A stretch of 12,105 nt of DNA from Savagea sp. (GCA_030152265.1 JASLHQ010000143.1:1-12105); one strand, 5' to 3'. Shown: positions 1 through 7,799, counted from the stretch's first letter. Numbers and translations are program-made. Notes: generated from the letters alone by a model not told the origin.

Positions 1-29
1 AGCTTAATAAGTAATTGAAAAATTTTAAA

Positions 30-63
30 CTTGAATACGTATGCAAATTTATACGTTTTCAAG
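30..63 (+). other. Intergenic stem-loop upstream of permease gene
   Basis: A 13-bp inverted repeat (30-42 and 51-63) with one T/T mismatch encloses an 8-base AT-rich loop (43-50). No T-run follows it, so it does not look like a standard intrinsic terminator. It lies about 37 bases before the first permease start. In peptide-transport operons such hairpins are known between the abundant binding-protein gene and the permease genes, where they protect or process mRNA. That role is inferred here, because the upstream gene is outside the window. Confidence 0.55.
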
Positions 64-100
64 TACACTATTACTTTATTGAGAGATGGGGGGATTTATC

Positions 101-1003
101 TTGTCAAAACAGGTGGAGACAGCTACACCAGCAAAGTACAATCCGAAGCTTGAGTATTATAAAGAGCTTTGGAGACAATTAAGAAAGAACAAGGCAGCAG
201 TCGTCGGTGGAGGATTTATCGTGTTATTCATTCTCATCTCGATTATCGGGACACCGTGGATTGGGCCGCACGTATTAACGTATGCACCAGATGCAGTAGA
301 TATTCCGAACAAACTGCAACCGCCTTCAGCGGATCACTGGTTTGGAACAGATAACTACGGACGTGATATTTTCACTCGTATTATTTACGGGATGAAGCTC
401 ACATTGTTTATCGGATTCACTTCGGTAGCAATTGGTGGAATTTTCGGAGTTATTTTCGGAGTCGTCGCAGGATATTTCGGAGGATGGGTTGATACAATCA
501 TTATGCGTATCATGGACGTTTTACTCGCATTCCCTGGAATTTTACTTGCACTTGCAATCGTCAGTGTTCTCGGCGGAAGCATTCAAAATATGATTATCGC
601 CGTATCCATTTATTCAGTCCCAGCATTTGCGCGGATTGTTCGTGGATCTACTTTATCTGTTCGAAAGCTCGAATATATCGATGCTATGAAAGCGCTTGGA
701 GCGAGTCATACACGAATTATTTTCAAGCACATTTTACCGAACGTTATGAGTCCAATTATCGTTCAAGCAACGATGCGTATCGCTTCAGCTGTACTTACAG
801 CGAGCGGACTTTCATTCTTAGGTCTCGGGGTTAAGCCACCGACACCAGAGTGGGGCGCAATGATGAACGAAGGGCGTAACTTTATGCGTGAATCACCACA
901 CGTCATCATGTTCCCAGGTATGATGATCGTTATTGTCGTATTAGCATTCAACATTTTCGGAGATGGACTTCGAGACGCACTCGATCCAAAAATGAAAAAA
1001 TAG
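101..1003 (+). CDS. oppC: Peptide ABC transporter permease, DppC/OppC type
   Basis: Inner-membrane permease subunit of a di- or oligopeptide importer; with its partner permease it forms the translocation path driven by the two ATPases downstream. I place the start at TTG 101 (300 aa), since the G-rich Shine-Dalgarno at 88-94 lies 6 bases before it; the in-frame ATG at 86 overlaps that site and has no good site of its own. Visible features are a cytoplasmic N-terminus, a first membrane segment near residues 34-50, the family motif GTDNYGRD (82-89), several further hydrophobic segments and the ATPase-contacting EAA loop (about 191-213, with A..ALGA and H.LP). Length is normal for the family. 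The oppB-like gene follows after 15 bases. Substrate could be dipeptides, oligopeptides or, less likely, nickel; the sequence alone does not decide. The C-before-B order is the reverse of the classical opp/dpp layout. Confidence 0.9.
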   Translation: MSKQVETATPAKYNPKLEYYKELWRQLRKNKAAVVGGGFIVLFILISIIGTPWIGPHVLTYAPDAVDIPNKLQPPSADHWFGTDNYGRDIFTRIIYGMKLTLFIGFTSVAIGGIFGVIFGVVAGYFGGWVDTIIMRIMDVLLAFPGILLALAIVSVLGGSIQNMIIAVSIYSVPAFARIVRGSTLSVRKLEYIDAMKALGASHTRIIFKHILPNVMSPIIVQATMRIASAVLTASGLSFLGLGVKPPTPEWGAMMNEGRNFMRESPHVIMFPGMMIVIVVLAFNIFGDGLRDALDPKMKK

Positions 1004-1018
1004 GAAGGGGGAAGCGAT

Positions 1019-1960
1019 TTGACAAAGTATATTGTACGTAGATTATTGCAAATGATACCAGTGTTAATCGGGGTTTCGATCCTCGTCTTCTCACTCATGC
1101 ATTTGATTCCGGGTAACGCCGCTCAAATTATGGCTGGAGAAGGGGCGTCCCCTGAAACGATTAAACAGTTAGAAGAAAAACTCGGATTGAATGACCCACT
1201 CGTCGTCCAATACGGAAAGTACATGTCACGTGTCGTTCAAGGTGACCTTGGCGATTCGATTCGTAACGGTCGTCCCGTTATTGAAGAAATTAAAACACGC
1301 TTTTGGGTAACAGCAGAATTAGCTGTATATTCAACGATTTTAGCCGTCTTTATCGGGCTGATTGCGGGGATAGTTTCCGCCGTCCGACACTACACATGGG
1401 CGGACGTCAGTATTATGATTGTCGCGCTATTCGGACTTTCGATGCCTAACTTCTGGCTCGGACTCGTCCTCATTCAATGGTTTGCAGTCGGTGGCGACTG
1501 GTTACCAGAAATTTTAAAAATGCGTCCTTCTGGATGGGGCGAAAGTTGGAGACAAGTCGTCTTACCAGTTATCGCACTCGGTACAGGTGGAGCGGCGATT
1601 ATCGCTCGTATGACACGTTCGTCGATGTTGGAAGTAATCGGGCAAGATTACATCCGTACAGCGCGTGCGAAAGGTGTTAGCGAACGAGTCGTTATTTACC
1701 GTCACGCATTGAAAAACGCCTTAATTCCAGTTATTACAGTTGTCGGTTTAGAATTCGGTGCTTTCTTAGGTGGTGCCGTTATTACTGAGACAATTTTCGC
1801 TATTAACGGTATGGGTCGATTAACGATTCAAGCGATTCAACAACGTGACTTCCCAGTCGTTCAAGGGACGGTTCTCGTCTTATCGATGTTGTTCGTATTC
1901 GTTAACTTAATCGTCGATGTTTCTTACAGATTCTTGAACAAACGTATAGACTTGAACTAA
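1019..1960 (+). CDS. oppB: Peptide ABC transporter permease, DppB/OppB type
   Basis: Second membrane subunit of the peptide importer (313 aa, full length). It begins MTKYIVRRLLQMIP, the typical start of DppB/OppB/GsiC proteins, followed by a first membrane segment (about 10-30), an extracytoplasmic region with the family motif GDLGDSI (75-81), further membrane segments and the EAA loop (about 210-237, with ARAKG and RHALKNALIP) that docks on the ATPases. The start is TTG 1019, preceded by an A/G-rich Shine-Dalgarno at about 1003-1013; no better in-frame start is seen. It lies 15 bases after the OppC-type gene and 22 bases before oppD, so all are very probably co-transcribed. Both permeases use TTG starts, while the ATPases use ATG with near-perfect AGGAGG sites. 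Confidence 0.9.
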   Translation: MTKYIVRRLLQMIPVLIGVSILVFSLMHLIPGNAAQIMAGEGASPETIKQLEEKLGLNDPLVVQYGKYMSRVVQGDLGDSIRNGRPVIEEIKTRFWVTAELAVYSTILAVFIGLIAGIVSAVRHYTWADVSIMIVALFGLSMPNFWLGLVLIQWFAVGGDWLPEILKMRPSGWGESWRQVVLPVIALGTGGAAIIARMTRSSMLEVIGQDYIRTARAKGVSERVVIYRHALKNALIPVITVVGLEFGAFLGGAVITETIFAINGMGRLTIQAIQQRDFPVVQGTVLVLSMLFVFVNLIVDVSYRFLNKRIDLN

Positions 1961-1982
1961 GAAGTGAGGAGGAAAAGCTATT

Positions 1983-3008
1983 ATGTCAGAGCCAATATTA
2001 CGTGTGAATAACTTGCGTACTTCTTTCTTCACAGATGATGGGGAAGTTAAAGCGGTAGACGGTGTGACATTCGACGTTCCAAAAGGTGAAACGATTGGAA
2101 TTGTAGGAGAGTCCGGATCGGGTAAAAGTATCACATCTTTATCGATTTTACGCTTGCTTGCGAGCAACGGTAAAATTATGGGTGGCGAAATTTTATTCAA
2201 AGGGGAAGACCTCGTTAAAAAGAGCGAAAAAGAAATGCGTAACGTTCGTGGAAACGCAATTTCAATGATCTTCCAAGAGCCGATGACGTCACTGAACCCA
2301 GTATTCACAGTAGGATATCAAATTAGTGAAGCATTAATTAAACATAAAAAAATGTCGAAAAAACAAGCGCATGCTCGTTCAATCGAATTGTTAGAATTAG
2401 TCGGAATCCCTTCACCTGAAACGCGTGTTGATAACTATCCACACGAATTATCAGGAGGTATGCGTCAGCGTGTCATGATTGCGATGGCACTTGCATGTGA
2501 TCCGGAAGTATTGATCGCAGACGAACCGACAACAGCGTTAGACGTTACGATTCAAGCGCAAATTTTATCATTGATGAAACAGTTGCAAGAACGTATCGGA
2601 ATGTCGATCATCTTTATTACGCACGATTTAGGTGTCGTAGCGGAAACATGTGACTATGTTGCGGTTATGTACGCAGGTCAAATCGTTGAGTATTCAGACG
2701 TCGTCTCATTGTTCAAAAAACCGAGCCATCCTTATACGATTGGTTTATTGAACTCATTGCCACGTCACGACATCGATCAAGATGAGTTAGAACCAATTTT
2801 AGGTAACGTACCGAGCGTTCACGATATGCCGACAGGTTGTCGTTTTGCACCACGTTGTCCGGCAGCGTCAGACATTTGTCGCGCGAAAATGCCAGAGCTC
2901 GTAAAACGTGAAAACGGTAATGACATTCGTTGCTGGTTATACACAGACGAATGGGACGGAGAAAAGGAGGTTGACTTGTATGGCCAAAAAAGAATTGCTC
3001 AAAGTTGA
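1983..3008 (+). CDS. oppD: Peptide ABC transporter ATPase OppD/DppD
   Basis: Cytoplasmic nucleotide-binding subunit that, paired with OppF, powers peptide import. The 341-residue protein shows Walker A GESGSGKS (42-49), Q-loop glutamine 98, ABC signature LSGGM (156-160), Walker B VLIADE (176-181) and H-loop histidine 214. The C-terminal oligopeptide-transporter extension carries four cysteines (286, 292, 299, 317) in the GCRF..RCP pattern. A [4Fe-4S] cluster at such cysteines has been described for a DppD structure; binding here is inferred. ATG 1983 is preceded by AGGAGG at about 1967-1972, 10 bases upstream. The last 29 bases overlap the start of oppF, which suggests translational coupling. 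All ATPase residues are intact. Confidence 0.95.
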   Translation: MSEPILRVNNLRTSFFTDDGEVKAVDGVTFDVPKGETIGIVGESGSGKSITSLSILRLLASNGKIMGGEILFKGEDLVKKSEKEMRNVRGNAISMIFQEPMTSLNPVFTVGYQISEALIKHKKMSKKQAHARSIELLELVGIPSPETRVDNYPHELSGGMRQRVMIAMALACDPEVLIADEPTTALDVTIQAQILSLMKQLQERIGMSIIFITHDLGVVAETCDYVAVMYAGQIVEYSDVVSLFKKPSHPYTIGLLNSLPRHDIDQDELEPILGNVPSVHDMPTGCRFAPRCPAASDICRAKMPELVKRENGNDIRCWLYTDEWDGEKEVDLYGQKRIAQS

Positions 3009-3981
3009 GAACTTGCAACAATATTTCCCGATTAAGGGCGGAATTTTAGGTCGCACAGTGAACCACGTTAAAGCAGTAGACGATATTAGTTTCGAAGTGT
3101 TCGAAGGAGAAACAGTAAGTATCGTAGGAGAGTCAGGTTGTGGAAAGTCGACGACAGGTCGTGCGATTTTACGCTTGAACGAACCTACTGCAGGAAAAGT
3201 AACGTATGACGGCGTTGACTTAGCGAGTCTTTCAACGAAAGAAATGCGCAAGTATCGCAAAGATTTACAAATTATTTTCCAAGATCCGTACGCGTCGATT
3301 AACCCGCGTCAAACGGTATCTGAAATTTTAATCGAAGCGATGGAAATTCAAAACGTCGTACCGAAAAAAGATCGTCGTGCCCGTGCGATTGAATTGATGA
3401 AAACTGTAGGTTTAAACGAACACCAAGCAGACCGTTATCCACATGAGTTCTCAGGTGGTCAGCGTCAGCGTGTCGGAATCGCTCGTGCTTTATCAGTGAA
3501 TCCGAAATTAATTATCGCGGACGAAGCGGTATCAGCACTTGACGTTTCGATTCAAGCTCAAGTGTTGAATTTATTGAAAAAGCTTCAAAAAGACTTTAAA
3601 TTAACATACTTATTCATTTCGCATGACCTCGGTGTTGTACGCCACATTTCCGATCGTGTCATCGTCATGTACTTAGGTAAAATTGTTGAAATTGGTGACC
3701 GTATTTCGATTTTCGATAATCCGAAACATCCATACACGAAGGCGTTGCTTTCTGCAATTCCTGTTCCGGATCCGACAGCTGAAAAGCATCACGTTCCGTT
3801 ACAAGGAGATGTACCTTCACCGATTAACCCGCCAACAGGATGCCGTTTCCATACGCGTTGTCCGTTTGCGCAAGAAAAATGTCGTCAAGAAGAGCCTGTG
3901 CTCACACAACATGACGGCATGACAGAAGGACATACAGCAGCATGTCACTTCGTTAACGATTTAAAACCGAAAAGCATTTAA
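2980..3981 (+). CDS. oppF: Peptide ABC transporter ATPase OppF/DppF
   Basis: Second nucleotide-binding subunit of the importer (333 aa from ATG 2980, beginning MAKKELLKVENLQQYFPIKGG). AAAGGAGG (2963-2970) lies 9 bases before this ATG; a longer in-frame reading from 2908 would sit inside oppD without a ribosome site. Motifs are Walker A GESGCGKS (50-57), signature FSGGQ (157-161), Walker B LIIADE (177-182) and H-loop His215. The residue after the catalytic Glu is Ala183, where the more usual text is DEP; Glu and Asp are intact, so activity is expected. The C-terminal extension has cysteines 288, 294, 301 and 322, as in the OppD partner. The start overlaps the oppD end by 29 bases. An intrinsic terminator begins 8 bases after the stop. 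Confidence 0.95.
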   Translation: MAKKELLKVENLQQYFPIKGGILGRTVNHVKAVDDISFEVFEGETVSIVGESGCGKSTTGRAILRLNEPTAGKVTYDGVDLASLSTKEMRKYRKDLQIIFQDPYASINPRQTVSEILIEAMEIQNVVPKKDRRARAIELMKTVGLNEHQADRYPHEFSGGQRQRVGIARALSVNPKLIIADEAVSALDVSIQAQVLNLLKKLQKDFKLTYLFISHDLGVVRHISDRVIVMYLGKIVEIGDRISIFDNPKHPYTKALLSAIPVPDPTAEKHHVPLQGDVPSPINPPTGCRFHTRCPFAQEKCRQEEPVLTQHDGMTEGHTAACHFVNDLKPKSI

Positions 3982-3988
3982 TTACAGT

Positions 3989-4026
3989 ACCCGTTCTCTT
4001 CAGACTATGAAAGAGACGGGTTTTTT
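3989..4026 (+). terminator. Intrinsic terminator after oppF
   Basis: ACCCGT (3989-3994) pairs with ACGGGT (4016-4021), and the stem continues with CTCTT against AAGAG through a small bulge; a run of six T follows (4021-4026). It ends the four-gene transporter unit, but the dipeptidase gene starts only 20 bases later with no visible promoter between, so partial read-through is likely. Confidence 0.8.
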
Positions 4027-4046
4027 AAATCGAAAGGAGAATGAGG

Positions 4047-4976
4047 ATGAGAGTTATTGATACGCATTGTGATGCGCTCTTAAAATTAGAAGAAGCGAAC
4101 GGGACATTATCTTTTAAAAATAGTCCGGAGCTCGATGTCAATTTGGAAAAACTTCAAAAAGGAAAGGTGAAAGTACAAGCATTTGCGATTTTCACGTATC
4201 CGTCACTCAATACGGAACGTCAGTGGGAATCGATTATGAATCAAGTGTATTACTTTTACTACTCAGTATTGCCGAGCAGTCCGAAACTCGTTCATATAAA
4301 GGATTGGTCTCAATTAGAAACATTAAAAGACGATGAAATTGGGGCGATGTTAACGTTAGAAGGAGTCGGAGGACTAGGGAACGATTTAAAACGTTTAGCC
4401 ATTTTAAAGCAGCTCGGCATTATGATGCTCGGACTCACATGGAACGATGCAAATTTAGCTGCGGATGGCATTTTAGAGCCACGCAATGGAGGATTGACGA
4501 CTTTAGGTCAAAAAATCGTCGCTTTCAACAATAAACATCGAATCATTACAGACGTGTCGCATTTAAGTGAACGCGGTTTTTGGGACGTCATTGAGCAAGC
4601 AGATTATATGATTGCGAGTCATTCGAATAGCCGAACGATTTGTCCACATGTGCGTAACTTAACGGACGAACAAATTGAAGCGATCATTGAAAAAGATGCG
4701 CTCATTCATCTCGTCTATTGCCCGGCATTCGTCGCTGAAAAAGAGCGAGTGACGATCGATGATTTATTGAAACATATCGATCATATCGCAAGTTTAGGGG
4801 GCATGTCGCACATCGGCTTAGGTTCTGACTTTGATGGTATCGGCCGTAAAGTAGAACGACTAGAGGATGCGAGTATGACGGTTCATTTAGTGGAAGCACT
4901 ATTGAAATATTATTCAGAAGATGAAGTGAAAGGCATCACTTCGTTGAACTTTTTACGACGTATTCCGAGAACATAA
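4047..4976 (+). CDS. Membrane dipeptidase family M19 (renal dipeptidase-like)
   Basis: Zinc-dependent dipeptidase that would hydrolyse dipeptides, in the cytoplasm since no signal peptide is present. From ATG 4047 (309 aa) the metal-site residues of the M19 family are all visible: HxD at His7/Asp9, Glu105 in LTLEGV, His172 in DVSHLS, His192 in ASHSN and Asp261 in GSDFDG. The C-terminal NFLRR motif is also normal, so the enzyme appears complete. I chose ATG 4047 over ATG 4041 because AAAGGAG (4033-4039) gives a 7-base spacer to 4047 and only 1 base to 4041. Position directly behind a peptide importer suggests it processes imported dipeptides; D-amino-acid-containing or cell-wall-derived dipeptides are also possible substrates for this family. 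Confidence 0.93.
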   Translation: MRVIDTHCDALLKLEEANGTLSFKNSPELDVNLEKLQKGKVKVQAFAIFTYPSLNTERQWESIMNQVYYFYYSVLPSSPKLVHIKDWSQLETLKDDEIGAMLTLEGVGGLGNDLKRLAILKQLGIMMLGLTWNDANLAADGILEPRNGGLTTLGQKIVAFNNKHRIITDVSHLSERGFWDVIEQADYMIASHSNSRTICPHVRNLTDEQIEAIIEKDALIHLVYCPAFVAEKERVTIDDLLKHIDHIASLGGMSHIGLGSDFDGIGRKVERLEDASMTVHLVEALLKYYSEDEVKGITSLNFLRRIPRT

Positions 4977-5012
4977 AAAAAGAACCGTTTGCACGTGCAG
5001 ACGGTTCTTTTT
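4977..5012. terminator. Bidirectional intrinsic terminator between convergent genes
   Basis: AAAGAACCGT pairs with ACGGTTCTTT around an inner GCAC/GTGC, giving a nearly unbroken stem at about 4979-5010. It is flanked by A-rich sequence on the left and T-rich sequence on the right, so it can act for the M19 dipeptidase gene (plus) and the SEC-C gene (minus), whose stop lies at 5014. Confidence 0.85.
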
Positions 5013-5013
5013 C

Positions 5014-5970
5014 TTATTGAGATTTTGCATAAAATTGTTCAATTTCTTTCGCATATTTTGCGAGAGAGCTTGGAGAGACGTCAAAATGCGCGCCGAGTTC
5101 TGTCCACGTTGTTTCGTAATCGAGCAGTTGCTGTTCTACGCCGAAACGAATAGCTCCTGCTGCAATCGCGACATCTTTACGAGCATTCGGTTGTTTCGCT
5201 GCTAAGTAATCTTCGATAATCGTTACGAATTGTGGTGCTTCAATTTTTTGTTCATTTAAAAACTGAATCGTTTTCGTTAACACATTCGCTTCAAAATTTG
5301 TCCATTCATCACCTGTAAAGCCAGCTTCGATTAAATGTAAGAAAAATTGAAGGGTCGTGCTTGCATCCCATCGTTCGGGCATTTCCCATTTCGCTAATAC
5401 TTCATCGAAGTCTGTCGGAATAAAGATGAGTGTCGATACTGCGAGTTGTTCGTTATTTTCTTCTCCATTCGGCAATAAAAATGTGTAGAAATTTGAATGA
5501 AGTGGAATCGGTCGCTCTGTGTCGAGGGCAATTTGGACACGTTCACCTGTTTTAAAATGCTCCGCAACCATTTTATGTTCGGCTGTTTCAACGACTTTTC
5601 CGACGAAGCGTGAAGGTTTCGTCCAATCATTCAGCAATTGCTGTAACTTTGGTCGTAATACTTTTTGTCTTTGTTTTTCGATATAGTTTTCCCAAATCGT
5701 CGGAGCGACGTCGAAGAAATATTCGTCCAGCGCGATGGCTTCGATGAGTTCCGTCATAAAGCGCTCTTGAATTTGTTCTTTCCACTCGTTGACTAACTCG
5801 ATATATGGAGGAAGGTCAGGTCGCTCTGGGTAAGCGTTGTAGAAAGATTGAAGAAGGAGTTCGATCTCTTCTTTCACGACTTCATCTGTCGTGATTGCAT
5901 GCTTATTCATACAGCATTTTTTATACTTTTTGCCACTGCCACAAAGGCATGGATCATTACGTCCAATCAT
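5014..5970 (-). CDS. SEC-C zinc-motif protein of unknown function
   Basis: A 318-residue protein whose N-terminus, MIGRNDPCLCGSGKKYKKCC, is a clear SEC-C motif with Cys8, Cys10, Cys19 and Cys20 placed to bind zinc. This motif is best known from the SecA C-terminus and stand-alone proteins, where it contacts SecB or ribosomes. The remainder is not a family I can name: a mostly helical, acidic stretch (about 28-125), a beta-rich middle (about 140-210) and a helical C-terminus (about 260-318) with a segment resembling a helix-turn-helix (TWTELGAHFDVSPSSLAKYAKEI). No signal peptide or membrane segment is seen. ATG 5970 is preceded by AAGGAAG at 8 bases; a longer reading to 6036 would run over the promoter. 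The gene is monocistronic with its own promoter and terminator. Confidence 0.85.
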   Translation of the reverse strand: MIGRNDPCLCGSGKKYKKCCMNKHAITTDEVVKEEIELLLQSFYNAYPERPDLPPYIELVNEWKEQIQERFMTELIEAIALDEYFFDVAPTIWENYIEKQRQKVLRPKLQQLLNDWTKPSRFVGKVVETAEHKMVAEHFKTGERVQIALDTERPIPLHSNFYTFLLPNGEENNEQLAVSTLIFIPTDFDEVLAKWEMPERWDASTTLQFFLHLIEAGFTGDEWTNFEANVLTKTIQFLNEQKIEAPQFVTIIEDYLAAKQPNARKDVAIAAGAIRFGVEQQLLDYETTWTELGAHFDVSPSSLAKYAKEIEQFYAKSQ

Positions 5971-6007
5971 GAAAAACACTTCCTTGTTAAAAATAAAATA
6001 CTTTTTC

Positions 6008-6036
6008 ATCATAACATGAGAAAGCGTGTTCGACAA
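6008..6036 (-). promoter_or_regulatory. Sigma-A promoter of SEC-C gene
   Basis: On the minus strand TTGTCG (6031-6036) and TATGAT (6008-6013) are separated by 17 bases, with TG one base before the -10 box (extended -10). Transcription should start near 6001, about 30 bases before the ATG. It lies just downstream of the terminator of the preceding operon. Confidence 0.75.
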
Positions 6037-6044
6037 TTTCGAAC

Positions 6045-6071
6045 AAAAAAACGACGCATATGACGTCGTTT
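6045..6071 (-). terminator. Intrinsic terminator after degV-family gene
   Basis: AAACGACG and CGTCGTTT (6064-6071 and 6049-6056) form an 8-bp stem with a 7-base loop. Read on the minus strand it is followed by a T-run (6045-6051) and starts 6 bases after the DegV stop codon. Confidence 0.8.
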
Positions 6072-6077
6072 GAATCT

Positions 6078-6923
6078 TTATTTTTTTACGTAGAAGAGAG
6101 CGACTGTACCGGGACCGGTATGAGAAGCTACAGTTGCACCGATAATTTCGATTTGAAATTGTTTTGGAGCAGCGACTTCTTCAATTTTTTGTTTTAATTG
6201 TTCAGCGAGTTGTAAATCATCCCCGTGACTTATGCCGATCACTTGGTCCTCTAAAGGAGCTGCCGTTTCTAACATGAGTTCGACCATGCGATTGAGCAAT
6301 TTTTTCTTTCCACGAATTTTTTCGAGCGGTACGAGGAAGCCGTCGTCTACATGTAAAAGTGGTTTAATATTTAATAATCCACCGACAAATGCGCTCGCTT
6401 TAGAAACGCGTCCACCAGCTGCTAAATAATCGAGGTCGTCCACTGTAAATAAATGTCCCATTTTATCGCTTCGTTCTTGAACGAGTGTGACAATGTCATC
6501 GAACGAATGTCCAGCATCTCGAAGTTCAGCGGCATAGCGCACGATGAGTCCGTAGCCGAGAGAAGCAGCTTTCGTATCGATGATCGTTAACTGCAGATCC
6601 GGATATTCTTCGAGCACTTGTTGCTTTGCCATTTCGGCAGTCGCATAGGTCCCTGATAAGTTTGAAGAAAATGCGACGTAAATGCCTGCTTCACCACTTT
6701 GTGCTAGTTCCGTCCATAACGTAATCAACTGTTCTAAAGAGGCTTGTGCCGTCGTAGGTCGTCCGCCAGCGCGAATCGTATCGTATACACGGATTGGTTC
6801 GATTTGTAATAAATCTTCATACGTTTGCCCTTCAATAATCACTTTTAAAGGGATGAGTTCAATTTGATGTCGTTGAAAATAGGAAAGAGGTAAGTCTGAA
6901 GCGCTATCCGCAAAAATTTTCAT
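6078..6923 (-). CDS. DegV-family fatty-acid-binding protein (YitS-like)
   Basis: DegV proteins bind a long-chain fatty acid; in several Bacillota they act as FakB, presenting the fatty acid to the kinase FakA for phosphorylation and entry into phospholipid synthesis. This 281-residue protein has the standard length, the N-terminal IFADSASDLP strand-loop, PTTAQAS (56-62) at the position of the usual TSQPS ligand loop, and SSNLSGT (86-92), also a family ligand-site motif. No fakA is in the window, so a FakB role is inferred from family only. The Shine-Dalgarno AAGGAGG overlaps the stop codon of the upstream HAD gene, leaving 12 bases between the two genes, which indicates an operon with translational coupling. 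The B. subtilis neighbours of yitU and yitV include the degV-family yitS, matching this context. Confidence 0.9.
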   Translation of the reverse strand: MKIFADSASDLPLSYFQRHQIELIPLKVIIEGQTYEDLLQIEPIRVYDTIRAGGRPTTAQASLEQLITLWTELAQSGEAGIYVAFSSNLSGTYATAEMAKQQVLEEYPDLQLTIIDTKAASLGYGLIVRYAAELRDAGHSFDDIVTLVQERSDKMGHLFTVDDLDYLAAGGRVSKASAFVGGLLNIKPLLHVDDGFLVPLEKIRGKKKLLNRMVELMLETAAPLEDQVIGISHGDDLQLAEQLKQKIEEVAAPKQFQIEIIGATVASHTGPGTVALFYVKK

Positions 6924-6935
6924 AAATGTTCCTCC

Positions 6936-7742
6936 TTACAGCTGTAAATAATCTTTTAAAAACTTACCGATGCCGTCTTCGTCATTCGTATCTGTCACGA
7001 CATTCGCAATGTTTTTTAAGTCATCAATCGCATTGCCCATCGCGACTCCGATACCAGCATATTCAATCATTTCTAAGTCGTTCGATTCATCACCGAATGC
7101 GATGACGCGTTCTTGTGGAATTTTATACACTTCTGTGATCGGCTTAATGCCGTATGCTTTATTCACTTCTTTATTGACGAGTTCTAAAATATGAAACGGT
7201 GGTCCCCATTCATGGTAGTAGAGCGCATCGACATGTTCGGACATTACGGCTTTTCTTAACGACTCGACATCGCTTCCGTTCGCTTGTAATAATAAGCTTG
7301 TCGCGCCTGTCGTTAAAGAATCGCGAATGCTACCGTGAACCATATGAGGTTCTCCGAAGTTGAAAATCGGCATTAAGTCCGCATCGTATTGTTCAATGTA
7401 CACATCATCTTTCACTTCAGCGACGATGTTTTTCACGCCGTGTTGCTCCGCGATATCGAGTAAGTTGTGTACTTTTTTTAATGGGAGTGGTGTGTGGCGC
7501 ACTTCCCATTCTGGAATGAGTGGATGATGCACGTAAGCTCCGTTGAAGTTTACAATCGGTGTCGATAAGCGTAGTTCGTTGTAATAAAGAACGCTTGCAC
7601 GGAATGGACGACCTGTCGCAATCATCACCTCATGTCCTGCTGCCATGGCGAGTTCTAGTTGTATTTTTGTATAAGGAGAAATAACTTTCTCACTTGTGAG
7701 TAACGTGCCGTCTAAATCGAGCACGATTAAATGTTTATCCAT
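6936..7742 (-). CDS. yitU: Cof-type HAD-superfamily phosphatase (YitU-like)
   Basis: A 268-residue haloacid-dehalogenase hydrolase of the Cof/class IIB group, which dephosphorylates small phosphometabolites such as sugar phosphates, FMN precursors or pyridoxal phosphate. The catalytic set is complete: motif I DLDGT with Asp9 (nucleophile) and Asp11, motif II Thr43 in IATGR, motif III lysine at about 195 in the KEVNKAYGI segment, and motif IV GDESND (217-222) for magnesium. The central residues (about 85-185) form the C2 cap that sets substrate choice, so the true substrate cannot be read from sequence. B. subtilis YitU is reported as one of the phosphatases of the riboflavin pathway; transfer of that role is tentative. 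AGAGAGG stands about 10 bases before the ATG. Confidence 0.9.
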   Translation of the reverse strand: MDKHLIVLDLDGTLLTSEKVISPYTKIQLELAMAAGHEVMIATGRPFRASVLYYNELRLSTPIVNFNGAYVHHPLIPEWEVRHTPLPLKKVHNLLDIAEQHGVKNIVAEVKDDVYIEQYDADLMPIFNFGEPHMVHGSIRDSLTTGATSLLLQANGSDVESLRKAVMSEHVDALYYHEWGPPFHILELVNKEVNKAYGIKPITEVYKIPQERVIAFGDESNDLEMIEYAGIGVAMGNAIDDLKNIANVVTDTNDEDGIGKFLKDYLQL

Positions 7743-7769
7743 AAATCCGATGCCTCTCTTTCTTTGTTT

Positions 7770-7799
7770 AGTCTAACTTGAAAGCATGGAGCTCGTCAA
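7770..7799 (-). promoter_or_regulatory. Probable promoter of yitU-degV operon
   Basis: On the minus strand TTGACG (7794-7799) and TAGACT (7770-7775) are 18 bases apart. The -35 is strong and the -10 moderate. It lies back to back with the plus-strand promoter of the neighbouring hydrolase gene. Confidence 0.5.

Noticed and set aside
86..100. ATG 86 as start of the first permease
   Set aside because: It overlaps the G-rich Shine-Dalgarno for TTG 101 and has no ribosome site at a useful distance.
1..100. Sigma-A promoter for the transporter genes (TTGAAA at 15-20)
   Set aside because: No acceptable -10 hexamer lies 16-18 bases downstream, so the operon probably begins further upstream.
2908..2979. 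24-codon N-terminal extension of OppF
   Set aside because: It lies inside oppD in another frame; AAAGGAGG points to ATG 2980, where OppF homology begins.
5971..6036. 22-codon extension of the SEC-C protein
   Set aside because: The stretch holds the gene's promoter and Shine-Dalgarno, and SEC-C motifs of this kind begin at MIGRNDPC.
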